Origin: Pithys albifrons albifrons
Lineage: Eukaryota > Chordata > Aves > Passeriformes > Thamnophilidae
DNA length: 64,000 bases
NCBI RefSeq assembly: GCF_047495875.1
Contig: NC_092470.1
Span: forward strand, 15,971,001 to 16,035,000
Direction of reading: 5' to 3'
Under the pieces are notes generated by a model, which worked only from the letters and a program-made list of their open reading frames with translations, searched no databases and was not told the DNA's origin. The position numbers and the translations under genes are program-made. Below are positions 11,849 to 22,228 of this stretch, in pieces (within the stretch, counting starts at the first letter, position 1; each line of letters starts with the position of its first letter).

Positions 11849-14800
11849 AATTCTAATGACATTTGTGATTGGGAAAGCATATGATTTTTTTTGGTGCTTT
11901 GATTAATATTCTTTATTACATTAGGCAGCTTAAAAACTGAAGGAATACTTTATCAGTGTTCTGCTATTCCTTTAATGCAAACCAACATTTTTCTATAAAA
12001 TGAAAAAGTAATTTGGCCAGGGGAGGACTCTGGACTTTTTCTGACCTGACTGATGCAAAGCAAAATGTGGTAACTTTCCTCTGTGCAATCAGATGTGTGT
12101 CCACACAGTTAAACCTGAGGCAACACACATCTGTGACGAGAGACATGTTTCTGGGAGTGAATGTAAAACATTTCACTATGTTTTATTCTTTTTTGCAAGA
12201 GTTGTGAAGCAGGGTGTGATTCTGTGTAAGCAACTCGGACAAAGCAAATGAAAGGAAGAGCAAACAAAGAGAAGGAGGTGAGGGAATTCATCAGGGAGTT
12301 TGTTTGCAGCATGAGAGAGCTGCTAGCACAGGTCTAAGAGATGAAATAAGATTTAGCATAAGAGAAGGCTGTCTCTCAATCCTATCCGAGCCTCCCAGGA
12401 GACTCAGAGACTCAGGAATCTGCACATGAGTCTCTACATCTGGAAGAGAACATAGTGATGAATTATTCACGGATTATCTACTTGTGCTCAGGAATTTCTC
12501 TTTATTTATACTCCAGGAGAACCAAAGAAAAGTGGAAAAAACTTCTATTGCACCTGCCTTTTTATTTGGAAGGTATTACTTTTAGTGCTATGGCCAAAGT
12601 CAAATGGATGCAATGGAAGGATTTTCAGGATAAGGTCTTGAAGTCATAGCAGGGTGCAATGTTGCAATTTTATTTATTTTTTTAGGCAATCTGAAATAGG
12701 TCAGAGAAAATCTGTGAGACAAAGACATGTCTGACAATAGAAAAATAACCCCATAATTTCCCAAACATTTTTAAATTATGTGCAGCTTCATCAAGTCTGT
12801 AAAGAGCTGAAAAAGGGGTCTGAAAGACACATTTACATGGCTCCCCAGTCATTGCCACTGTCGTTGCTTTAATTTGGGATTAGATTAATCTTAGTCTTCC
12901 AGGCTGATAAGTGTGAAAAGTTCCTTGAGAAATCAATTCATTGTTTACTATCCTTGCAACATCTTAATGTAGTTGATAGGGGAAGATTTGTGCTGACCAA
13001 GGCAGAGTTGGTTGTAAGGGAAGAGGGCAAGGCATTCTTTTCCATGCTCTTGCTAAAATAATCCCCTGTGCAATGGACTTTTTATAAAAACTCTTTCCCT
13101 CTCCCAGCTTCTTCCTACACCCATGGAGCCAAGCTCATCCATGGCAGAGCTGTAGTTTAGTCCTCTGCAAGGTCAAATTGCTTTAAGCATATTTCTTGGG
13201 CATTGAGGGCCCAAAGGTCCTATGTGGCCTGAAGCAATGGCCCTTTCAGAAACATGTGCTTTAATAACGAAAAATTTTGGAGACTAATTTCTACTTTCCA
13301 GTTTGTGGCCAGTTATGTTTCCTGTGTTCTTGCACCACATTTGTCTATTAACTCAATAGCCCTTTTTCTTTGCCAGTACTTCTTCCCTACTCCCCTCTCT
13401 CCTACACTACATTAATAGAAAGCAATCTCCTTACTTTATCCACTCAGTGACGCATGCTCTTCAGTTTTCTATTTCTTCATTGTCACAAAGAATCGTGCTT
13501 GAACTTCCAAAGGTATGGAGCTGCTGTTCAGCCTAGTAAAGCTTTCCCAAATGAACCAAGACTTTTATGAAGTCAGGTTGCAGATATGCTCATTGTGTTT
13601 TACCATGACATGGTTAGAAATACCAGCTTTCACTTCTGTTTTAATAGCTTCTGGGCTCATACAAGGGAGTAACACAAACTGCTTTCTGCTGAAATAATTT
13701 CAGGCAGGGTCTCATGTCTGGTGAACAGCTAGGAAAAGGTATAGGAGTAAATGAGGTATTGGGCCAGAATTTGTACCTTGTGATGGTGCTTCCCTTGGAC
13801 TGTCTTCTCACTTGCTGGATCCTTGTAAAAGGGGATGTAGGAAGGGTTTTTCTTTTTAGCAGGACAATGTATGACATAGACATGCTCTTCAAGGAGCCTA
13901 TGGCTTGTGTTACCTCTCCTGTACCACTTTTAACATGTCTGTATTCATGTTTTCATCCCTGATAGAACTTGATATATTGTGTGTAAAAGGTAGATCTGTG
14001 AGAGTAATTTTCCATTGTGGATGTAATGTAACCGTATAGGTCCAGGCTTGGGCAAGCATATACATGTTTATTCAAACCCTGCCTGTCTTTGAAGAATATG
14101 TCTTTGGAGGGAAGTAATCTCTAAAACAGAGTTTGTGCAGCACGTTTTCTGAACACCATAGTGACCTGTAGTGCCAAGCAGAAGGAATATTTGCTGGTTG
14201 GTTGGACATTATTTGTCCTGGTGGATCAACTTGTCCTAGGGTAGTGAAGGAGACAATTGTAAAAGGAAAGATCATTACCACCTTCTGATGGAGAGGCTGT
14301 CAAACTGACAGATATTTCTGAAGGAGCAGTTTGACATAAGGCAGTAGTGCTGGCAATGACTCTCCACACTATCCCTTATACCCTCCATTGGGGAAAACAG
14401 CTTTAGGCTGGGGAATGGTTGAAAAAGTCACATTCATGTTATATAGCTCCTAAAGAGTTCTTATGGATTTAGCGGGCAATCAAGGGGAAGGAGGGCAGAT
14501 GCTCACTCCTACCTTGCAGCATAAAACATCCTGGGCTTTTCTAAATTAACTGGCAAAGGCTGATCTGCCTCAGCCAATGTCAAAGTGCAGGTTGGATTTT
14601 CCCAGTGTTCCTGATCACAGCACAAATCAAAAGCACCGTTCCATGTCAGTGATCTCAGTACAAGTGACACTTTAAAAGGTCATGGCTATGGAGTTTGTGC
14701 TCATTCCAATTTATCAGTCTTGTAAAATTGTTGCATTCCTTCCTTCTCTCTGCTAGGCAGGCTCTGGATTTGTTATTCCTTTTATGTCTTTTCTTCTTTG

Positions 14801-15154
14801 TCAATCAACTCCTAATAAAGCATTGAAAAAATCCAAAGCAGATGACTGAACAACAGCCATTCTTTGTTCTCTTTAAATTCTGGATTTTCCATCTTTACTC
14901 TCTACCCTGGTTAAGGAATAAAATCCTTGAGCTGGGTCATTGGGACCTGGATTTTTCTAGTCCTCGTCACAGTTTCCTAATCTTTCTGGTCTGTGAAGAG
15001 AATCAGCACTTGGACTGACCTGACCCCTGTAGCTCTAGGTCAGTGTAAGCACACCAGGAGAGGGCTTCAGTGTTTTTACCCTACTAGTCCCTGTCTTTGT
15101 TAGGCCATACAGTTCACAGTTTGCTGTGTTTGTGAACAAGAGGCTTGAGTCACA
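11849..15154. other. No recognised feature
   Basis: All frames are below 85 codons and no interspersed repeat is seen. Confidence 0.6.
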
Positions 15155-15210
15155 TCCTAAGATCCAGTGCTGGATGGGTGATAAGGTCCCTTCCAGCTTC
15201 TCAATCCTTA
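15155..15210 (+). mobile_element. Possible degraded CR1 3' remnant
   Basis: 'ggatgggtgataaggtccct' followed by 'tccagcttctcaatcctt' resembles the last bases of CR1 ('gatgatcttaaggtcccttccaaccc'). The upstream sequence does not align convincingly and the octamer tail is not clear, so this stays tentative. Confidence 0.28.
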
Positions 15211-15375
15211 GTACATCAACAAGAGAGAGAAAGAGGGCAGCAGGATCACATTTCAAGGAGATCTGGCTGTTGTTGCTGCTTCTCTCCCTGTTGCCTCTGT
15301 GCTTTTGTGCTGTGCAGACAAACAGGTTGGTCAGCATGAGCCAGTGCAGCATCTCAAACCAAAGGCTAAATTAAA

Positions 15376-15396
15376 CTAAGAAGTCTTTCTTCTTAG
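15376..15396. repeat. Inverted repeat with 8-bp arms
   Basis: CTAAGAAG and CTTCTTAG flank a 5-base loop 'tcttt', forming a small perfect hairpin. Chance occurrence is plausible. Confidence 0.85.
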
Positions 15397-16841
15397 GAAC
15401 TCTAAATAATGTCAGGATCCCAAGTCCCAGGTGAAGTGTAAATGAAGGTCAGAATGACTGTACAGAGAAGCCAAAATATCTTTTATTTCACTTGTGGCTA
15501 ATGAAATGTTCAGCTGTTGGTGGCACTGAGCTGAGCTCAGCACACCAAAGGCTTTCATCCTCAACTGCAAATCAATGAACAGCCAAAATACTAGTCAGAG
15601 TACAAGTATTTTGGGGGATCAATGCCACAACATGCATGATTTCTACTTTCAATTTTAAAGGTAGGAATAATGCATGGGAAGACACCCTGTGGTGAGCCTT
15701 TGGCTCCACAAAGGACTGATAAGGTCCAGGAACTGCCATAACTTCTTTATGATGAGAGTTGGGAAGAACCATTGTAACTTTTGAGAGAACTCAAAAGTGT
15801 GTCATATTCAGTATTTGAAGAAAGAAAAGTATATTGAACAAGGGTTTAGAAGAATTTTGACTTTCTCAATGCACTGGGCCAAATGATGAACTGGAACAGG
15901 TTTTCCCTGTTATTTTTTAGTAGTAAACCAAAGAAAGCATAAAGTCAAGAAAATATTATTGGTTCCTTGTAACAAGCCGGCAAAAAGCATCAAACATTGA
16001 AGCATTTGAAGAGGAAAAGCAAGTTAGCAGCTGCTTTTATTCACATGCTTGGTGGTTCCTGAACAATACTGGGGATATTTACTATTACGTTACCAACCTT
16101 TTTACCCTTAACCTGCGAAAGTACATGCTTGGATGCCTATTTCACGTGTTTGTAAATCACTAATTCAACCCTCCTTACTGAACCCTAGGGAAACACCCAT
16201 TTACTGTGCTTGGTTGAGTGCTGCAAGAGGTGAAAAGAAAGCTGTGTTTAGTGTTTTGCTGATTTTTTTTTTCATTCTATTTTCCAGTAGGTTTGTCTAT
16301 GCAGTACTTGGCTGGTGTTTTGATGGAGATGGAAGATAAAGGCTGTAGTCAATGGATGTACCTTCAAAAACTGAAGTGATTCTTCTCCCACCTTGTTTTG
16401 TTGTTGCTGTTTTGAGGGGATAAAGCACACTTTCAGGGACAAGAATTCACACCGAGAGAAAGGTTTGGCTGTCAATAGTGTCAAGTTGAGCATGAGAGAG
16501 GCTTTTGTTTCCTAAAGCAGAGACCTTGAAAAACTTCTCTGCACACTGGCAAGGGCTTTATTTTGGGGTTTCCCCCATTTATCTTTTTTTTTTTTTTGCC
16601 TTGCCAGATTTCATTAGTTGTCAAGTAATCATTGAAGCTTGATTCTTTGGACTAATCTGAGCCCCTTCCTGAGAGATTAGTGACAGCTTTCACAAGGAGA
16701 GGTTCCAGGCCAATATTTTGGGTGCTACACTGTGATTTGCCTTAATGGTCCAAACTGTGTAGCTATTAATTAATGAGAAGGCTGTTGCTGGAAGACAGGT
16801 TGATAGATAGTCTGCTGGTGACCAGCAACCTCGCAGAAGTC

Positions 16842-16856
16842 TTTATTTATTTATTT
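16842..16856. repeat. (TTTA)n short repeat
   Basis: Three to four TTTA units occur in a row ('tttatttatttatttt'). Confidence 0.85.
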
Positions 16857-17138
16857 TGCTGAAGTGATATAATTCTTAGTAGCAACACCCAGATTACCCA
16901 TTTTAGGCAAGAATGAAAGCAGAATTTGGATTGAAAATTCCCTGATGGACTGGAAACAGGGGCAGCAATTGGTCGGTTTCCCAGGCTCCCTCCTTCCCCA
17001 GAGGCAGCCTGTGCTTGTGCAGCCTCTCTGTATGTGCTTTGAGAAGGTAGAGCAGGGAGTTAAAACTGCAGGGACCTGAAATAATGAACGGGTATTATGA
17101 ACTTGGCCAAGTGCTTGAGAATTTGGCGCTGATCTCAG

Positions 17139-17176
17139 ATGAAAAAAAGAAGAAGAAACAAAAAGAAGAAAAAAAC
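17139..17176. repeat. Purine-rich GA/A tract
   Basis: Almost all bases are A or G ('aaaaaaagaagaagaaac' then 'aaaaagaagaaaaaaacc'). Confidence 0.85.
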
Positions 17177-17680
17177 CACGTAAACATGTTGGCAAGGGGA
17201 AAATTGATCTGCAGCATGGATATATTTAGCTCATATTCTCTACATTAGGGCCCTCTCAGATTTTGAATCTTAATGTCTGCTTTACCAAAGACCAAAGCTG
17301 AATTTCAGGAAAGCAACACTTCTCTTTGCTGCCAGACTATTATCACAGATGATGTTAAAAAAGAAACCACTGATTCATCTGCAGTGACTGCCAGGAACTC
17401 ATGCAAGCCCCACAAATCATGCTGCTGGGCAGACTACACTTCCAAAAGTGGCTATTAGAAGTGCTGGCTGATTTTTTGCTTTCTGAGTTTAGAATCAATT
17501 GGGAAATGGCAAAGAATATTCAATGCTTTCAGAAGTTGCTTTCTGATTAATTTTTCTCTGAATCCAGCTGTCTCCATGGAGTCTTCTTTTAAACTTAAAA
17601 TGTATATTTATTTCTATAATCTGCTTTTCACCTGAAAAGAATAATAATCTTCATTTATTTTAAGCTTGGCTGAACATGCA

Positions 17681-17702
17681 CTGAATTCAGAAATTAATTT
17701 CT
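17681..17702. repeat. Overlapping perfect palindromes
   Basis: CTGAATTCAG (17681-17690) overlaps AGAAATTAATTTCT (17689-17702). Both are perfect palindromes centred on AATT. A 14-bp palindrome is expected a few times in 64 kb by chance. Confidence 0.88.
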
Positions 17703-19332
17703 CCCAGCTCTTAGCAGTTAAGCTCTGAAGGATAGAACCTCAGCTGCTATAAATTGTTTAGCTTAATTGAAGGATATTGCCCTGTGTCTTTAACCTCTGG
17801 AAGCAAATCTCAGCTTAGAAACCATATGAAAATTGATTTTACTTGTCATGTCATTATCTTCATTTTGGTAAATGGTGTAACCGATGCACTGTTGACTCAG
17901 TCCTGTGAGGCTCTGAGTGCACCCAGTGACAGAGCAAGCACCTGCCAGTGAAGTAATTTAGAGCCAAGGTGAGGGTGCTTAGCATCCTCCAGGGAAATAC
18001 TTCACCTTTTGGGCTCTGTTCCGGCGCTGTGTCAATTCTGCCAGACTCAGACCTCTGAGTCTCATATATCCACCCTGCAAAACTCAGGAGGTGATTTTAA
18101 AAGTTCTGAGATGATTACAAAATAACAGCTAGATTGACTGGCAGTTCACCTCCTGGCTTTGAAGCCCGGAGGAATGTTTTGATATAATTAAAACAACTTT
18201 TGGTTTATCAGTTCTGGTTGTTACCTAGCCTCTCAGCTCCATCAGACTTTGTGTGAGGCAGGAAGAGCCCTTTCCAGCATTTCACACTGTGTCTGGTGAA
18301 TTGGGAGGAGGACAATTGTCAGACCACAGTTTGTGACTGAGCTACTTCTGCAGGTTTATGGAGCAGAGAGGGCACTGAGACATTTGCCAGGGTGTTTGCT
18401 CCAGACAAGGCTGTAATCTGTGAGCTGATATAACCTTTGCAATTGGACATGTCTCTCTTGATGAAGAGAGAGTCTCTAAAATTGGATTTGACGGTCATTT
18501 AATAGACTAAGGCTAAGAAAAACAAGTGTAAAGGATTTTATAATATTTAAGGTTTTTTTCTGTTTTCTCCAGGTCAGACAGCAGCAAATGTGGAACTGGC
18601 CTCAGAGCTCTCAATGCTGCTTCTCTAAGCCGTGAAATCATAAAAACTACATTGGGAAGGACTTTGCAAGGTTTTTTGCTCCATCCCTCTGGCTACAGGC
18701 AGGATGTTGAACCTGCTATTAGAAATTGCCAATGACGGTTCCATACCCTCCTCTGGCAATTTATTTTAGTGCTTTAACGAGCCCTGCAGGTCACACACTC
18801 ACTGTGGTCTTAAATCACGGCACTGCTGGCGATGGACCCTGAGGAAGCATTTGGTACAAGAGGGAAAAGTCTCACACAGTCTGGCACATTGTTGCAAAAT
18901 ACTGCAGACATGGATAAATTGGCATCTCTGCCTAGTGCTGCCAGCTTTGGAGTTAAGGAGCTGGCCTTGCCTGCCCAGCATATTGCAGGATAATTTATTA
19001 ACATCTAATGGACTCTCTCATTTCTTTCTGTCTCCTTGTGAAAACCAAAGGGTATTTCTTTCCCTTCCCCTTCCTCCACGTATTCTCTGAAATGCTAAAG
19101 CATCTAGCTGCCTCCAAGCAAGGATAAACTACAAACATGTGGGTGTAGGGGCTTTCCCCCCCTCTTCCTTCTGAGCTCTGCGGCTGCAGGACAGACTGTT
19201 CTGAGGCTGTGAATGGCACCTTTTCCCCATGACTGCCCTTCAATCAGAAACAGCCCCTGACTCTTGTGGCTTGATTTAAAGGGTCCTTACTCTAGTGCTG
19301 ACCTGATTACCTCATGATGAAATGATGTGGGG
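17703..19332. other. No recognised gene
   Basis: A pyrimidine run ending in 'ctccag' at 18572 is followed by 53 stop-free codons to 18735; no known protein is suggested. Confidence 0.57.
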
Positions 19333-19373
19333 CCATGACACCGAGGCATGATGTCATGGGCCCTGACGTGTCA
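19333..19373. promoter_or_regulatory. Cluster of TGACA/CRE-like sites in dyad arrangement
   Basis: CCATGACA (19333-19340) and TGTCATGG (19352-19359) are a perfect inverted pair. Within it lies TGATGTCA (19349-19356), one base from the CRE consensus TGACGTCA, and TGACGTGTCA follows at 19364-19373. TGACA/TGTCA is the TALE homeodomain (MEIS/PREP) core and TGACGT is the CREB/ATF core. Factor binding is inferred only. Confidence 0.3.
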
Positions 19374-20559
19374 CCAGAAGAAATACAAGCTTCCTGGTAC
19401 TGGAACTGTATTACAAGGTAATTTTTGTTCCCCCGTACACTGATTTAAGGGTAGGTAGTGCACTTATCCCCCTTGTCTCTCCCCACTGAGACCACCACAA
19501 CCACTAATTCTGCTGACAACCTCTATGGTAGCTGTAGCATTACACCCACAGGGGGTGGGAGGTCTGGATGTGCCCTAAATGGAGGCATTGGCCACAGTGT
19601 CCTGGATCTGTGCACAACTCCCTGCTCATGCAGCAGGTCTGCACTGCTCCCAGACACTTAATTAGATCAAAGCCTGAAGTCTCTGGATATCATCCCATAC
19701 CTTTATTTGAAATGATTTATCATGCCGTCTGAATCAATCCCTGCAGAGAGCTGTTACAAGGCCTTGCTTAACATGCTGTACACACCCCTGTCCAGTGCAG
19801 AAAATGTTCTTGGCAACATGAAAACCAAAGACTGGGAAAACGACCATAAGAAACTTTTCCTGCGCACCAGCTGTGCTTTCAGTGGACAGCAGTCTGCAAG
19901 GTCATTGCCTTCTTGGATGGAGACATCGATACATGTCATCAGGAGATTGACTTCTTTAGGAGTCTATATTTTTTTTAAATATATCTCAATTGGAAATGGA
20001 TGAAGTGCTTCCCAAAATCCCCAGGCCACTGGCAGGCAGGAGTAGCTGGCAGGTGGACCCCATGAGAGGCTTGTAGACAGGTTCGCTCCCAGATATGTTG
20101 GGGTGGCCAGAGTGGTGCTGCCCCTTCCAGGCAGAAGCTTCTGGTGGGAGCATCTCTCTCCTTGGATGGGTCCATAGAGAAATATTCCCCTTTCCTGGTT
20201 TTCAAGACCATAGTAGCAAGGAAATACTTCCTGGAGATGATGCTGTTATCTCTGTTACCCACATTTCTGATGACATGCTTGCTGTGCTCCTCCCTGCCCA
20301 GGATCTGAATCTGGCTCCATTATGGATCCCACTCAAATCCTCAGGAGTGCAGGATTCCAGGTACAAGGCAAGGAGAGAGCAACTGCACATGGAGACACAA
20401 GACCCATTTCTGACAAAAAAAAATACCCTGCTAAAAGTTATATATCTTGCATGATTCCCTAGTAAGAAGAGCAGGATTTTTGCTACTGATTTCACTGAAA
20501 AAACCCAGGATCTGAAATGAAAGGTGACACAATGTGCTGCTTAGGTCTGTTACTGTCAG
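19374..20559. other. No recognised feature
   Basis: A 119-codon plus frame (20095-20454) and a 97-codon minus frame overlap one another; neither has recognisable motifs. Confidence 0.58.
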
Positions 20560-20765
20560 TTGTTTTGAGCTGGTAGATAATTCATGGCAAGCAATTTATA
20601 TAGCACTTTTACTTATCCTGCCCTTTATCTCATCTGTGGTCAATTTGTTGGAAGTCCTTCTAATTAGAGTTGTCTTTGCCAATCACATGGTTTATTTGTA
20701 TTAGCTCATTGGCTAAATGTAGCTCTTATAAACCATTAATGACATATAATTGTTATGAGAATAGG
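20560..20765. promoter_or_regulatory. AT-rich candidate enhancer with inverted CCAAT pair
   Basis: The block contains CCAAT (20679-20683) and its complement ATTGG (20708-20712), TAATTA ('cttctaattagag'), 'ccattaatgac' and 'tcatctgtgg'. It is not simple sequence and matches no repeat I recall. This density of motifs is typical of developmental enhancers but is not proof. Confidence 0.28.
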
Positions 20766-20849
20766 AAGAACTCCTTTCAACCAGAAATTTTGCATTATTT
20801 AAGAAAAATGAAGTGAGATGAAAAAAAGATTTTTTTAACCAAATTGAGG

Positions 20850-20880
20850 GAGTTTTTTTGTTTGTTTGTTTTAAATTTTG
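20850..20880. repeat. T-rich (TTTG)n tract
   Basis: A T run followed by 'tttgtttgtttgtttt'. Confidence 0.85.
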
Positions 20881-22064
20881 GGGGCTTTAAAAGATCTGCT
20901 ATATAAAACTGAAATAAATATAAAACTAAGTGCAGCTGAAAGCCAGTATTTTATTCCCTAAATGCCAGGGGCAAACATTGCTATTCCCCACCACTACTAC
21001 GCATTTTTCTATCAAAGTAATTTCACATTAATCAGCCCAAACATTTGAGGTGTTTTGGATGGAGAGGAAAAAAAAAAAGAAAAAAGTCAAATCTGTAAAA
21101 TCTTTCCTAGCTCTATACATGATGATAAATTTAAAAACCATTTTCTTGCAGGATAGCAACAGTATCCTTAAATGCCTTTGTTCCTGCTAGGGACCTCATT
21201 TGCTGGAGTATTTGCAGAAAAAGCAGCACAAAAGAGAGGTGAACAAAGGGGAATTGGTTGAAAGATTGGAGTGAATTGGAATATCCTGGATGGCAAATGG
21301 AGGGCAAGAGGGAAAAGACAGATAACAAGTGCTGCCAAGCTAATGAGTGGATCTGTTCAGCCTTTGCCTGGGCAGGGGAAGGAGCTGCTCTGACGTTTCT
21401 TCTCCCTGGTAAAATCAGCTGATAAATTGTGGGTGAGTAAATGAGAAATATAACAACATCTCCCTGTTTAGCTGGATATCCTGGTGAATGTTGACTCAGA
21501 ATTAAGAAAGTCCTACAAAGATTTACTATGTCTTTGTTTTGTGAACAGTAGTTTTTGTTCCTTGGTCCTTGCCCAGCGGCTCTGGGTTTTGTGCAGCTTC
21601 CAGCTCATGGGAACCTGCGTGTGGCTACAACAGGGCTAAGCTTCAGAATTACTGTGAAGAGCAGCCTTGTTATAGTCAGCTGGGGATCTGTCTGCTCAGA
21701 TTATCCGTGTAATCCATGCAATGTGAGATTAACATCCAGACCTCAAGAAAAATTGGGGTTTGGGGTTTATTAATACTGATTTCCCTACTGATTGAATCAT
21801 CTCTACCAAAATACACCCCAGCAGGTAACTTTGAACCTGCTTTTCTCCTCTTAATTTCTGACACACTAAATAATTTAACCTCTGAGGGATTTTTGCCTGA
21901 GCAAGCCATGCAGGTCTGACTAAATTGCAATTATGTAGACATGTCTGCTAGGAAGGAAAGCTGAATATTTTCCTAACTGCAGCATCTTCCTGCCACCTGG
22001 TCCCGCTGCTCCAGACAAAACCATTTGACACACGTCTGTGCTTTTCATTCTGGGACCTGATTGT
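20881..22064. other. No recognised feature
   Basis: Short A runs near 21068 only. Confidence 0.6.
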
Positions 22065-22134
22065 TTCCCTCTTTCCTTCTTCCTCCTCCTATCCTTCCCT
22101 TCCCTTCATTTCTTTTCTTTTTTTTTTTTTCCAG
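22065..22134 (+). other. Long polypyrimidine tract ending in CCAG (acceptor-like)
   Basis: About 68 bases are almost pure C/T and end in T13 followed by 'ccag' at 22131-22134. This is an ideal polypyrimidine tract plus AG for a 3' splice site. Pyrimidine tracts are also common as simple sequence, and no supported exon follows. Confidence 0.4.
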
Positions 22135-22135
22135 A

Positions 22136-22228
22136 ATGTCAGAGTATATTGAAGAAGCAGCATTTTATTATTTATTTTTAACACTCTTTGGCATAATAAT
22201 TGTGGAGGGCACAGACAGCATAGACTAA
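22136..22228 (+). other. Candidate 30-codon micro-ORF after a splice-acceptor-like tract
   Basis: Two bases after the 'ccag' ending a ~68-base pyrimidine tract, an ATG opens a complete 30-residue frame ending in TAA. The peptide has an acidic N-terminus (MSEYIEE), a hydrophobic run of about 16 residues (AAFYYLFLTLFGIIIV) and an acidic C-terminus (EGTDSID). That layout resembles single-pass membrane micropeptides, but the TTTATT-rich DNA alone tends to encode F, Y, L and I, so hydrophobicity is weak evidence. I do not recognise the peptide. A 93-base frame is well within chance expectation. Confidence 0.15.

Larger units (their letters stand above)
15397..17680. other. No recognised gene
   Basis: Simple-sequence tracts only: T runs near 16264 and 16585, TTTA at 16842 and the purine tract at 17139. 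A 114-codon minus frame (16851-17195) is built partly on the purine tract. Confidence 0.6.
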
